Notes: generated by a model not told the origin, from the letters alone. A stretch of 64,000 nt of DNA from Branchiostoma lanceolatum (GCF_035083965.1 NC_089724.1:17168410-17232409); one strand, 5' to 3'; shown: positions 22,427 to 34,977, counted from the stretch's first letter. Translations and numbers: made by a program.

Positions 22427-25400
22427 GAGTCAGTATGTGTAGTTATGAACATCACAGAAAACTACAATGTACTTACATCCAGATTCTAGTCTTATCTCCA
22501 TTTCTGCTGCAAGCTCATGATTATGTTGATCTGATTTTGATCTTTTCCATACCATCTGCATCATAACAGTTTCTTCTGTCAAGTTGAAGGAATTGCCATA
22601 TTTTTTTGTGTCGTGAGCAGAAAGATCATGTGAAATGACATAATGATGGACCCAGGCAGAACTCTGCTTTCAGTGTCTGGACATGTTTACTAGTGGGCTT
22701 AAGACCTTACTTAGCAAAAAATACCTTATTGCTTTACAGCTTCTTTTTTGAGGCATTTTCTTTTTTTTTTACTAGTTAATTTATTCTCGGAAAATCATAG
22801 CCATTGAGCCATTCTTATGTTAGCTGGAAATTAAAGACCCTGAAGAAACTGCTTGGGCCCAAAAAGTCCCCTATATTGCAATAAAATGTCTCTGATAAAA
22901 ACCCAACATAAGGGTGAAGAAAACACGTTTCATCAAATGATATCAACAATCTGATGTTATTTTTTTTAAGATTTAATTTTTCTAATGTAGAATATTTTTC
23001 TATGCATTATTGATTTTTTCCTAGAAAAATTACTGTAAAATTCCAAATTAGTAAGGTGTTATACTCCTATACAATATTTCACAAGAAAACTATTAACAGA
23101 GGGTAGTGAGAGAAGGTTGGAGGAAAGGTACTATGATATGATATGATTTGTTTTTCAAGTCTTGAGAAATAAGATGATATAGAAGACGTGATGATATGTT
23201 ATATTCAAAATTTCCTCTCTATTGTGGTTAGTCTTACTTTGGTACAATAGTAAAGTTTGTAAGAGTTGGGATAGCAGATTGAATATTTCCTAACAGTCGC
23301 TTCATATATAATAGTTAAGTGTTCTGTGCATTGCAAGACTTTGTTGTATTGTCTATATACTGTTGCTGCACCAGTGACCTGCTGTGGATATATAGTTCAT
23401 GTAAGTTGTATATGGTGAAAGTAGCAAACTGCATTGATTCAGTGTTAAAATCTATATGTGGATTATTCGATGTAGAAAAGTAGCAATACAATGATGAATG
23501 TACTTAGAAAGGCTAATGTCTAACATAATGTTTTTTTTAAATTCTATCATAACTAGGGAAACAAATATGGTCCTGAATGTAAGAATTTGACCAATGTAGA
23601 ATGAAGTATTTGCCAGAGTTACCCAGTCATGCACTGTAGTGATTGATATTCCATATTGACATGTATGGGTATGTGCCAACAGTGTGTAGTATGGATTAAG
23701 GACTGCAATAGGCCAGAAGTTGGCAAGGAATACATGTACCAACCTGTTAACAGTGTATTGTGATGTTCAAGTATGTCTAGTGTATGGTGTCAGTATCCAA
23801 CTGACCCAGTACTACTAACCTAAAGTGATTTGTTGTTAATGAGAAAAATCGAAAAGGATGTGCAGTACTAATGAGGAGTTAATATCAGTATCAATTGATC
23901 ATAATTGAATTGGTACAATTTTCTGTTCATATATCAGAGATTTTGCTTCATTGAAAGATTATAAGTAACTTATTTATAACCCAGTGAAGTAAATCATGAG
24001 GAGTTAGTGATTTTGCCCTTGAAGTTGTATTGTGATATGCTTATGCAGAGAAAACAACCAATTTTGGGTCACAAAACTTGATTGTATTATTCCATGCATG
24101 ATGTGATGATCTCCTGAAAACCCTACTTCTACATTGTTATTATTACATATTTTTTATGATTCATAGAAGAAAAAAAGTTATCCAATAGACAGTAAATTTC
24201 TATGACAGTACTAATGTAGTATAGTGTACATTTGTGGTTGGTAGAAAGTTGTGTAGTCAGTCAGAACAAGAGTGTTACATTGGTGGTTTATATTGTGCAA
24301 GTACATGCTGTAATGTTGAGTGTTCTCATAAGTGAGAAGTTGAAAGGTGTGTTATATCACAAGTGTCCTGCTGGGGGTGAAACATGGGGCCACATGAACT
24401 TGATCTTATGGATGCATGACGCAAGAGGCTAGAAAAAATGTAATGTCATCCATGTAATCAATTTTATGTGACCTAACACCCGATACAAACATGGCTAAAA
24501 AAAGAGCATAGTGGTATTGGAGGGGGAGGAGTGTAAACTATTTTGCTGTTGCCATTGAAACTGATGTGGGAACTTGGCCGTTGCCATGGAAATTGTGTCT
24601 GAAAGGATAGGTATCTTGGTGCTGGTCTCACGCATGGAGATGAAGGTGTTAGAAGGAAATGGCTCGCACGTGGAGGTGTTGCCAAAAGTTTGTAAATTGG
24701 TGGGTGATAAAATGTCTTCTCAAAATCTAATAAATGTTATTTTCATTGATGTTGATGTCGAATTTTCTTCCCAAAGTCTTCATCTGTAATATTTCAAAAT
24801 TAGTCGTTAGCTTATGACGTTATATTGTTGGCAAAATGATTGAATAGTGCTTAACTTTATTACGTTATAGTCTCGTCGATTTTATTAGCTTCCATACTTT
24901 TCCTCAGAAAAGGGTTAAACTACTTTAAAGGAGTCTTAACCTCCAGTTATTTCCCAATAGATGATAATTTTAGGAAGTAAAAATGACTACTTTTACAGTA
25001 TACGATAAAGTACCAACTAGTCCAGTGCGCATCAAAAAGCATTCGGTATTCTACTAAATTCCCCAGGTGACCCTCTATTTCTAATTAATCAAATTAAACA
25101 ACCTCAGCCTATGGCTGAATACAACAAGGCCTGACAAAAGGTTACAAAAAGAATTTCAGGGGCGATAAGAAAAACTCGTCTTATTAACAACTGTCCTTAT
25201 TGTTCCTATCGCTTCTCATTTATGCCAAAAATATTCACGATGAAGGAAGTGTGTATACGTATAAGGAATACTGTACATGGGTAGGGCAAGGGGGTTAAAT
25301 ACAGAGATCTGCACGGGTTTAGTGTGTATCATATTGTTTTAAAAAACACACCTTGTGTAATTCATTGATACATAATCTAGTGGAAAATAACACCCCCTTC

Positions 25401-25538
25401 CGGAGTTTAGGACTCCTTTAACTTTACAACTAGGGTTCCACGATCCCATACGTATACATTTGTCAATAGACTGATTCTTACTGTTCATCAAAATTAGCAG
25501 TTCCAAAAGAATACTTAGGGCGTGGCATCAAGTCAGTC
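22427..25538. other. P5CS 3'UTR and AT-rich intergenic region
   Basis: Two candidate poly(A) signals, AATAAA at 22880-22885 and 24729-24734, would give 3'UTRs of about 450 or 2,300 nt. The rest is AT-rich with no recognisable exon. A 'gttccacgatcccata' motif near 25434 matches the end of the dispersed AT-rich element found in P5CS intron 1. Confidence 0.4.
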
Positions 25539-25603
25539 TAAATAGTACACTATCTACACCGCGCAATCATTGAATCATCCTTAATGAGTTATGGGGTAGT
25601 GCC
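25539..25603 (+). repeat. 65-bp direct repeat, copy 1
   Basis: The segment begins taaatagtacactatct and ends ggggtagtgcc. It recurs at 25858-25922 with about three mismatches, a spacing of 319 bp. It marks the left edge of the repeat block at 25.5-34.7 kb. Confidence 0.75.
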
Positions 25604-25765
25604 GAAGTCGCGTGATGAAAGAGAGTCCCTACATATCAACTAATGAAAGGAAGGGCGGGAGGGTGGGGGCGCTAAAACCAAGAGCCCGACTCCTCGCTAC
25701 TTTGTCCAACCCTTGCTCACTCTGTCCGGGACCTGCCTTCCACCACGCTCCTCGGCGTTGCGGAT

Positions 25766-25864
25766 GATTTCGGTGAACTACACGGAATGGCCAACTGCCG
25801 CTCCTTATATAGCATTAGGTGATGTCATTGGCGGATTGATCCAATTATAGCGCAGTGTAAATAG
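25766..25864 (+). repeat. 99-bp perfect direct repeat, left copy, with TATA box
   Basis: The segment begins gatttcggtgaactacacgg and ends cgcagtgtaaatag. It is identical over all 99 bp to 34599-34697, 8.83 kb away. It contains ccttaTATATAGca-like promoter sequence (ccttatatagc at 25803-25813). Its position upstream of a Ty3/gypsy fragment suggests a piece of a long terminal repeat, but typical LTR ends could not be fixed. Confidence 0.8.
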
Positions 25865-25922
25865 TACACTATCTCCCCCGCGCAATCATTGAATCATCCT
25901 TAATGAGTTATGGGGTAGTGCC
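25858..25922 (+). repeat. 65-bp direct repeat, copy 2
   Basis: This is the second copy of the segment at 25539-25603. It overlaps the last 7 bp of the 99-bp repeat and then continues into sequence that is not present beside the right-hand 99-bp copy. Confidence 0.75.
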
Positions 25923-26490
25923 TACGTCGCTACGTTCTATCCTGATAACCCTACTTATATCAACCTTTCTTCATGACCGTAGGCAATTCATAACTACAAC
26001 CCCCATACTCATCCAAACCGCCACAACCTAAACCTATCCCATTCTCATCCCATTCTCATCCCATCCTAATCAGCACCTTTTCGGACGGGTGACAGAAAAA
26101 TATATTAAAACCCCAAGCCAATAATCGCAAAAATATCCCCTCTTTGCACAGGCTTGGCAAAAAAAGCGACATACCGCAAATAAACTGCATAACGTTGACT
26201 TACAGTATTCTTGCCGTAAGGCTAATTGTACGTCTCTATGTACAGCATTCTTACCTCGAACCAAACGCATCGTCTATCCCCCATCGGCCCATCCTAATCA
26301 CTTACTGGGACGTAAATGAGCACACATGTAGTATTCACCAAATATTGGGGGATGACACAATTGACATCTGGGACGAGTTAGGGCACTGTCCCTGATTGAT
26401 AAACCTCCGACCATGCGGTCCGGAGTCAGTCTGAAGTCCATCTCCGTGTGTGCGGCTGTGCCTCTCTTAGCCTTGTTCTTACCACATAAC

Positions 26491-27375
26491 AATTGGTGGC
26501 AGCGGCCTATACTTCCGAGTATATTTTATCCACGCCATGGCAGCCGCACAACGTTCGAGACTCCCCCCGTCCTTCGACGGGAGCGACGACTTCCAGCTCT
26601 GGAGCCAGCAATTCGATGCCTGGGCCGAGTCCCAACCACTGGACGACCCAGCGAAGCTGCGCCACCTCCCCCCTACCTCACCGGCGCAGCGTTCGGCTAC
26701 TACACCGAACTGCCGGACGCTACCAAGGGCCACAGTATGAATCCCACCTCATCTCCAAACTCTGCACCCGACTTGGAATTCGTAAAACGCGCACATCGCC
26801 CTACCACCCACAGGGCGACGGCCAAGTCGAGCGATTTAACCGGACGATGAAAGACATACTTGCGAAGTGTTTAGCAGGGCGCGAGAACGACTGGGACAGA
26901 ATCCTACCCCACGTCGCCCTGGCCTACAACACCAGCCTCCACACCACCTCCAAACGCTCTCCATTCTACCTTGTCCACGGCCGAGAAGCCCGCCTACCAG
27001 TGGACGTCGCCTGTCAGCTACCCGCCACAGCAGCACACCTGGCCGACCTGACGACAGCCATCACGTCAGTCCGCGACGCCATCGCCCAGTCCCATCAGAC
27101 GCAAGACCAACATCAAGCCCCCCGTGTCAACTACCACCAGTACAGAGTCGGCGATCACGTCTGGCTTCACCATCCACCTTCAGCACTGTACAAACTCCGT
27201 CTACCTTGGACTGGACCGTTCACGGTCATTAACACCCTACCACCCGGTGAGCCAGCGCCCATCCTGTACAACATGACACCGGTCGCCAGCGCCAACAAGT
27301 AGTCCATCACAACCGACTGAAGCCGTACATCGCCCCTACCCGCCGAATCCTGCCACACACATACCCAATATGTAT
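26491..27375 (+). pseudogene. Broken Ty3/gypsy LTR retrotransposon: gag start joined to integrase end
   Basis: A possible tRNA primer-binding site, tggtggcagcggcc, lies at 26491-26504. A gag-like frame opens at 26537 (MAAAQRSRLPPSFDGSDDFQ) and is broken by a 1-nt frameshift in a C-run near 26670. Near 26727 it passes directly into integrase C-terminal sequence with SPYHPQGDGQVERFNRTMKD, SPFYLVHGREARLP and other chromovirus/gypsy landmarks. The terminal 'VHHNRLKPY' motif sits in a shifted frame after the stop at 27300-27302. Protease, reverse transcriptase, RNase H and the integrase core are missing, so a large internal deletion plus two frameshifts make it non-functional. It is GC-rich compared with its surroundings. 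Confidence 0.85.
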
Positions 27376-28439
27376 TTGGATCTGCCTTTAATCTCCCTCC
27401 ACTGACTAGGTGGAAACCAAACCTATCACCGTCAACAGAGGATCACGTCTTCCTTTAGTTAATGGCCTAGCTCGTGGATGATGACAATATCTTAATCCAA
27501 GACCCTCTCTCATCATAGAGTGATAGCGTGTCTCCAAAATTAGGAGCTGCTGAATCCAAACCAAAATGCCATTCTAGTTCATCAAAGAAGAACCAATAAA
27601 GCAAGGGAACATCTTCCGACGCCTCAGCCTTTCTTTACCGACAAGTACAGGGTCTGAAAACTGCTGCAGACTAAAGCTTACCTTACGCCTGATATTTCCT
27701 CGAATGGGCGGGTCTGGTAAACGCCGTCCTGCTCGAAGCCCCGCTGAAGCTCGCTGTGAGTCAAACGCCTAAGCCAGCCTCTCTTAAACTCTAAGAAGTG
27801 CATTTCAACCCATACTCAAACTCGAGCAGACCATTTCCCTTACTCTACCGTCAAGTAAACTTGCGTTTATCCGGCTTCCGACCTACAGCCCCAATCAAAA
27901 GATGGCTTTACCATCGATGGGCCCAGTCGTTTGAGACGAAAAAATATCTAAAATAGCTCTTCGCTTCCACGCCTTAACTGGGCCGGATCGCCTAAACCCG
28001 TTGGCCTAGACCCCATCTGGCGTAGTCGCACCCGCTGCCGGCAACTTATCCCCTTATCTAACATTTTTTAAGGAACAGATTTCTCTCCCATCTTGCATTT
28101 CTCCTTGGTTTAAACTCCCATGCCCTACAAGGACATAGCCACTGTTACCATCCACCAACGGTCTCCCAATGTACCTACCGTGACCGAAATAACAGTGACT
28201 GTTTTCTAAGAGCAATCTGTCACAGTTTCAGTCCATGCGCACCGTCCCTTCAGCACTCCCGGCTTGTGTCTTACTCATATGCATGACGAGACCATCGATA
28301 TCGCCATTGAGTGCCTCTATCCACCACGAGCGTGACCTATCAACCTTCAGCGCTAGTCATGTGTAAGACGGCATCTGACTGCGTATTACTGGACATTCAC
28401 ACATAAAACGCGCCGAACAGACACTCTCGTGGCGAGAGT
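27376..28439. other. Unassigned sequence between gypsy fragment and satellite
   Basis: This is about 1 kb without recognisable coding or RNA features. It may be remaining retroelement sequence (3' untranslated region) or very old, unrecognisable satellite units. Confidence 0.3.
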
Positions 28440-31400
28440 AACGAACGTCACATGCCCGATGCAAAATTACTTCCTGCTTGCCAAGTGTGTCACCGCCGGA
28501 CCGCCCATCAATTGGTGCCTCTCTTACAAATCGCCACTATAACAGCCAAGTGACCCGACAACATGCACGACAAATACTCTCGCCTGTCAAATGTGCTACC
28601 AGCATTCGCACTCGAAAATGCGCCACAATGACACTCATCTGACGATGTCGCCGAACCTGACATGCACGACGCAAACTCATTGCCGCCCTATTATCCGACA
28701 GCGAGAGCGTGCAATAAACACCAAAATACCTCTCAACCGACAACATCGTCGTACATAACATGGGGCACGTAAATGTTACAACACTTGCCATGTGATCCTC
28801 CGCCCAGCTGGTAGTGCTACCATGTCGAGTGTACGTGTGCAAACAGCCACCTTACAACATTGATGCGCCGCACCTGCACAATTCAAAGTCGTCTGGCGCT
28901 CGCCATACGAGCCACACACTTAACCTTTCAACAACTAAGTCATAAACGTATTCCCATGGCAACGAATACCTACTAACGCTCGCCATGTAGGTCACGCTCG
29001 CCTGCCCGACACACCGCATGCCCGTTACACACCCTTCACGAGCATGATGTGTGCCACATGCACGAATGCCTGCACTAAGACATGCCAAAGAAAACCCTAC
29101 CCTACCGAGGATATTGACAAACCCCACATGCACGACTTAACCCTTCACGATCGCCACGTGTGTCATGCTCGCCATTAGCCATCCGTACTAAGATCGTGCC
29201 CAATAACATTCAACGGAGGATATAGACGACACCACATGCACGTCGTAAATCTCTTCACACTCACCATGTGTGTCACGCGTCAGTGTGCCCGCACTAAAAC
29301 GTGCCAAATGAACACTCCACTGAAGACAACGACGAACACCGCCTAAACGACGTATACCCTTCACACTCACCATGTGTATCACGCTCGTTCTGCCCGCCAA
29401 CGAGTGTCCGCACAAACTGTACCCAAAGAAACCCTCCACTAAGGACATCAACTGACACCACCTGCATGACGTATACCCTTCACACCCGCCATGTGTATCA
29501 CGCTCGACCACCCTACAACGAACGTCCGCACTAAAACTGTGTCATAAGAATATTCCACTGACACCAAATGCACAATGTTAAACCTGTGAGCCTCGTCCTG
29601 TGAGTCACGCCCGATAGCCCGACCGTGAGTGTCCACACTAAATGTGCCACAGAAATATACCACTGGGACATGGACGAACACCACATGCACGATGTGAGGC
29701 CCGTGAGCCCCGCCCTGTGAGTCCCGCTCGACAGCCCGACAGCGAGTGTCCACACCAAATGCACCAAAAACGCTCCAGTGAGGACACCATATACACGATC
29801 TACTATATCCTTCCCACTCAACCTATGTATCGCTCGACTGCCCCTCCGCGAGTGCCCGCACTAAATGCGCTAGATACCCCTCCCCTGAGGGCATAGACAC
29901 GTACCACATGCACGATATACCGTGTCTGCAACTCTCGATCTCGCGATGTGTCACGCTCAACCGCGAGTGCCCGCACTAATTGTGCAAAGGAACACTCAAC
30001 TGAGGACATCAAAGAACACCACCACGACACAAATCCCATGTTACGGGTGTCACACTCGAAGGCCCCTCAGCGAGCGTTCGCGCCAATTGTACCGAAGAAC
30101 ACTACACTCAACTGAGGAGATCGACGAATATCACCACGACGTATACATCTGTCACGCTACGTGTATCACCGATCGACTGTCCCTTAGCTAGTGCCAGCAC
30201 TAAAATGTGCCAAATAACACTCAACTGATGACATCGACGAACACCACTACGACGTACACATCTCTCACGTCACGTGTCACACTCGACTGCCCCACAGCAA
30301 GTGCCCGCGTTAATCGCGCCTAAGAGCACTCAACTGAAGACATCGACGAACACCACTACGACGTGTAAATTGCTCGTGTCTCGCGTGTCACGCTCGACTA
30401 CCCCACAGCGAATGCCCACACTAATTGTGCCTAAGAACACTCAACCGAGGACATCAACGAACATCACGACGTGCCCAATTGTCACGTCACATGTGTCACC
30501 GCTCGACTGCCCCTCAGTTATTGTCAGCACTCAACTGTGCCAAATAAAACTCAACTGAGGGCATCGACGAACATCACCACGACGTACACACCTCTCAAGT
30601 CACGTGTGTCACCGATCGACTGTCCTTCAGCTAGTGCCAGCACTAAAATGTGCCAAATAACACTCAACTGAGGACATCGACGAACATCACCACGGCGAAC
30701 ACATCTGTCACGCTACGTGTATCACCGCTCTACTACCCCTCAGCTAATGTCAGCACTAAAATGTGCCAAATAACACTCAACTGGGGACATCAACGAACAT
30801 CACCACGACGTACACATCTGTCACGTTACGTGTGTCACCGCTCGACTGCCCCTCAGCTAGTGTCCGCACTAAAATGTGCCAAATAACACTCAACTGAGGA
30901 CATCGACGAACATCACCACGACGCACACATCTGTCACGTTATGTGTATCACCGGTCGACTGCCCCTCAGCTAGTGTCAGCACTAAGATGTGCCAAATAAC
31001 ACTCAACTGAGGACATCGACGAACATCACCACGACGTACACATTTGTCACGTCACGTGCGTCACCGCTCGACTGCCCCCCAGCTAGTGTCAGCACTAAAA
31101 TGTGCCAAATAACACTCAACTGAGGACGTCGACGAACATCACCACGACGCACACATCTGTCACGTCACGTGTGTCACCGCTCGACTGTCCCTCAGCTAGT
31201 GTCAGCACTAAAAATGTGCCAAATAACACTCAACTGGGGACGTCGACGAACATCACCACGACGCACAAATCTCTCACGCCACGTGTGTCACCGCTCGACT
31301 GCCCTTCAGCTAGTGTCAGCACTAAAATGTGCCAAACAACACTCAACTGGGGACGTCGACGAACATCACCACGACGTACAAATCTCTCACGTCACGTGTG

Positions 31401-32069
31401 TCACCGCTCGACTGCCCCTCAGCTAGTGTCAGCACTAAAATGTGCCAAATAACACTGAACTGGGGACGTCGTCGAACATCCCCACGACGCGCCCATCTGT
31501 CATGTCACGTGTGTCACCGCTCGACTGCCCCTCAGCTAGTGTCAGCACTAAAATGTGCCAAATAACACTCAACTAGTGACGTCGACGAACATCACCACGA
31601 CGTACAAATTCCTCACGTCACGTGTGCAACCGCTCGACTGCCCCTCTGCTAGTGTCAGCACTAAAATGTGCCAAATAACACTCAACTGGGGACGTCGACG
31701 AACACCACCACGACGTACACTTTTGTCACGTCACGTGTGTCACCGCTCGACTGCCCCTCAGCTAGTGTCAGCACTAAAATGTGCCAAATAACACTCAACT
31801 GGGGACGTCGACGAACATCACCACGACGTACAAATTTCTCACGTCACGTGTGCAACCGCTCGACTGCCCCTCTGCTAGTGTTAGCACTAAAATGTGCCAA
31901 ATAACACTCAACTGGGGACGTCGACGAACACCACCACGACGTACACATTTGTCACGTCACGCGTGCAACCGCTCGACTGCCCCTCTGCTAGTGTTAGCAC
32001 TAAAATGTGCCAAATAACACTCAACTGGGGACGTCGACGAACACCACCACGACGTACAAATCTCTCAGT
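28440..32069. repeat. 113-bp satellite array, ~30 units
   Basis: In the right part the period is exactly 113 bp: the motif atgtgccaaataacactcaa recurs at that spacing from about 30,640 to 32,010. Each unit also has ctcgactgcccctcagctag, a gacgtcgacgaaca(t/c)cacca segment and gtcacgtcacgtgtgtcacc with a CACGTG E-box. Units left of ~30,000 are much more diverged, with a looser period, but keep landmarks such as 'cactaaa(a)tgtgcc' and 'catgcacgacgta'. Homogeneity rises from left to right, as expected if unequal exchange acts mainly at the right end. Open frames in the array arise because the unit lacks stops in some frames and are not genes. Confidence 0.92.
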
Positions 32070-32978
32070 AATACGTACCTCATATTGCTACTCGACAGTT
32101 GTCCACGGCATCCCTAATGTCTCCACCGCCCGCCTCTCTACTCCAGCATGTTTTCTCCCGTCTCGGTAGCGACTGCTGCAGCCGAAGTGGTTGTCATTTC
32201 TGTCACCGCAGTCTCCCATCTTCCGGAGTGACTTGCCAGCCTAAAATAAACAACACCCATGAGACAACCACTCGTAAACAAAGCAAAGGAAAATCGGACT
32301 TACCCATATGTTGTATTTGTTGAAGAGAGCCACTGTCGAGGACTTTGTAACCAAAGACAGAAGTGCAAAAACGTACAAGTCTGCTCAAAAAGAACGAACA
32401 TGCCACACCGAGTCATATCATTTAAGTGCTAAAGATGCGTTTAGTCACACATTTGGTCACATTCCAATGAGTTTAACAGACATAACGTCAGACTTCCCTC
32501 GAGCGGGTAAAAAAGGTTGTACGTGAATATATAAGTATATATACATATAACATGCACCCTAAACTCATAAAAGTGTAGTACATGTATTTCTTTGGCCTGG
32601 AATGCATGAGTACTAGTAAGGATAAGTGCTGTGCTGAAAAGTAATTGAGGAAAGGTAGAACATATGATATCCGGTGAAAAGGATGTGTGTGATGCTCAAC
32701 ACAGATAGATATATGGCTTTGTATACATGTATTAACAAAAGTGATCTACGTAGACTTGAATGGTAATACAAGTCAGAATGCAGTATGTAATGTGGTCAGT
32801 AGGGGCGTGATTGAGTAGGGCTATATATAACTGCAAGGCTCAGAGCGGAGGCGTGACTTAGGCCCTGCATATCTAGGTAAGGGGCGTGGCTTCGGTTCGA
32901 TTCGGGAGTCAAATAACATGTCAATTTATTTAATGACATAATGATAAAATGTAAATACCAAAGTGACAGATCGATTAG
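32070..32978. other. Unassigned spacer right of the satellite
   Basis: The array ends abruptly after tctctcagtaatacg. The following sequence has no recognised exon. It may belong to the same element as the satellite, because the matching 99-bp flank comes only at 34599. Confidence 0.3.
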
Positions 32979-33110
32979 GCGTCGAAAAATTTCGATAAGG
33001 CGTCGAAAAATTTCGACAAGGCGTCGAAAAATTTCGACAAGGCGTCGAAAAATTTCGACTTGGCGTTGAACGTTTCGACTTGGCGTCGAACGTTTCGACT
33101 TGGCGTCGGA
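32979..33110. repeat. 21-bp palindromic tandem repeat
   Basis: Four units of gcgtcgaaaaatttcga(c/t)aag start at 32979, 33000, 33021 and 33042. Variant 20-bp units, gcgt(c/t)gaacgtttcgacttg, start at 33063 and 33083. Each unit is a near-perfect palindrome (tcgaaaaatttcga). Confidence 0.85.
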
Positions 33111-34598
33111 GCCTTCCGATGTTGAACACATCGAAAAAGACAAGCATTGGTACTCGGAACGAAAAAAAAATGAAAAGGACTAAATTTCATGATCGACAAC
33201 TACTACAGTTATCGCTATCGAAAAATATCGAAAAATATAAAGTCCGGCCGTAATGTTCAATAAGTCCGGAAAATCAACAAACAACACGTCTCAAAAGAAA
33301 CGAGCTCCGAAAAGCCTGAAGCCCTCGCCTATAAATTACAAACAAACGCGGAGCTTGTTCCACCATCGCTTCTCTGTCACTGCAAGGTTCTTGTCCGCCA
33401 CAATTGGTAGGCAGCTTTTCACAGGCAGTACCGGCCTCCAGGACGCCAAACTGTAGACAACAAAACACAAAACGTATCGCATCAGGCATAATCAGAACAA
33501 AAACGCAGACAAACATGTCCGGCGTCTCCGTCATACAAATGCAAATCACCGAAAAACGATTCAAAGAAAGAAAACCCAAGTACGCCGGACTCCCGCCAAA
33601 ATTCCTACAGACAAAAATGGTGGCAGCAGGTCAGCTGCCCTGGCCGATGCCACTTCACGCCATCGCCGCAGGTCCTGCATCTCTCGAGTAGGCAGCCCCA
33701 AGTGTCCGCGTGTCCCATCCTTCTGGGTGCTGAGTTGGACTCTGACGAGGCCCATCCAGCACTTGAACAACGGCGGCGACTGTCTTGGTGTAACGCCTGC
33801 CTGACGTGCTAAACATGTCCGCTGCGGAACCGCTTGCCTCTGAAGTGTTGACTGCCGGGGTCGCCTGTTGTGTGAAGTCCTGCAAACTCGCAGTGGGTAC
33901 CCGTGAAGCTTGGCTTATCACTGTAAAGGCACACAACACCACTTAATGACCGAAGCAAAACACACACAACACACGCTACCCACCCAAGGAAACTTACATC
34001 GAAAGGGAAGAACAAGTCCCAATCCGACCAAGGGCCAGGACACCGATTTGCCAAGGCCGAAAGCTCCACTCAGGTACCCTTCCCTTACCATTTACTGTAA
34101 ACCACCCGAGTAACCCTGTTACGAAAACCAGAGAACAAAAGAAATTCTCCACGCATACAAATGCAAATGTCCCACGTGCAAAAAAGCCGCCAAAATCCCG
34201 TCGACAAAAACAGCTGCAACGAGAAATCGTCAAAACACGCTAAAAAAACACTTGAGAAAACCCCGAGGTTAAAACAAGCTACAAAACACCCCAGGAAACA
34301 AACCCAACTCGTAAAAACGAAGCCACAAGCAGAAAACTGAAAAACGGGAAAAATACAGCCGTCAACTAAACTCGTTACGGCCTAAAAACAAAAACGTCCC
34401 CCGCTCTGTAAGCCAAAACCAGCTCACTAACTAGCCAAACCTTGACCGAAATTCGGTCGTGGTAGTCCAGAAAACCTCTCCTAGGACTCAAGACGCTGCC
34501 AAAGACCGCTCGAAGCACCAGTGGACGCACACTCCATTGTAAGAAGACCCCACTTCGAGCCCGGGACAGACTGCCCACCACGTCTAGTCGTTGCGTAG
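33111..34598. other. Unassigned sequence inside the repeat block
   Basis: It is moderately GC-rich, A/C-biased on the plus strand and shows several open frames without homology I recognise. The last ~60 bp before the 99-bp repeat (ccgggaca..ctgcc..ccacca) weakly resemble 25725-25760 on the left side, so the flanking direct repeat may extend further in diverged form. Confidence 0.3.
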
Positions 34599-34697
34599 GA
34601 TTTCGGTGAACTACACGGAATGGCCAACTGCCGCTCCTTATATAGCATTAGGTGATGTCATTGGCGGATTGATCCAATTATAGCGCAGTGTAAATAG
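34599..34697 (+). repeat. 99-bp perfect direct repeat, right copy
   Basis: It is identical to 25766-25864, including the ccttatatagc TATA-like box, and ends at gtgtaaatag before unrelated sequence (atttttatttcgc). It marks the right boundary of the retroelement/satellite block. Perfect identity points to a recent origin or recent homogenisation of this boundary pair. Confidence 0.8.
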
Positions 34698-34889
34698 ATT
34701 TTTATTTCGCATTTCCTTGTTGAGACCAGTCTATCGTCATCTTGTGATCTTTTGAAAAATAGCTATTTTTTTTGGACCGCAGGTCGAACAATGCTTCGAC
34801 TTGATGATGCTTCACTTGACTTCGACATTTTCAGTATTTTCATAAGTTGTCTGATATGGGCCTGTATCAGTTAGAAGAATGTCAGCAAT

Positions 34890-34977
34890 CCTTCGATAGC
34901 TCAGTTGGTAGAGCGGAGGACTGTAGTGGACATGAGTTGGCATCCTTAGGTCGCTGGTTCGAATCCGGCTCGAAGGA
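34890..34977 (+). tRNA. tRNA-Tyr (GTA) with a 15-nt intron
   Basis: The acceptor stem CCTTCGA pairs with TCGAAGG and is followed by discriminator A. The D-arm is tagctcagttggtagagcgg, with A-box consensus. The anticodon loop CTGTAG has anticodon GTA at 34923-34925. A 15-nt intron (34927-34941) sits one base 3' of the anticodon, the canonical position. The 3' half of the anticodon stem (tcctt), the variable loop and the TpsiC arm ctggttcgaatccgg follow. Eukaryotic tRNA-Tyr genes typically carry such an intron. It appears to be an intact single-copy gene. Confidence 0.95.

Noticed and set aside
28440-32069. Regular array resembling a CRISPR locus
   Set aside because: The whole 113-bp unit repeats without unique spacers, and the genome is animal; it is a satellite.
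30650-32169. Series of ~78-residue open frames of similar sequence spaced by 113 bp
   Set aside because: They are different frames of one non-coding satellite unit that lacks stops; start and stop positions repeat with the unit, and no protein family is recognisable.
33655-33942. 95-codon minus-strand frame rich in Ser/Thr/Ala
   Set aside because: Low complexity, no recognised domain and no adjacent compatible exons; inside the repeat block.
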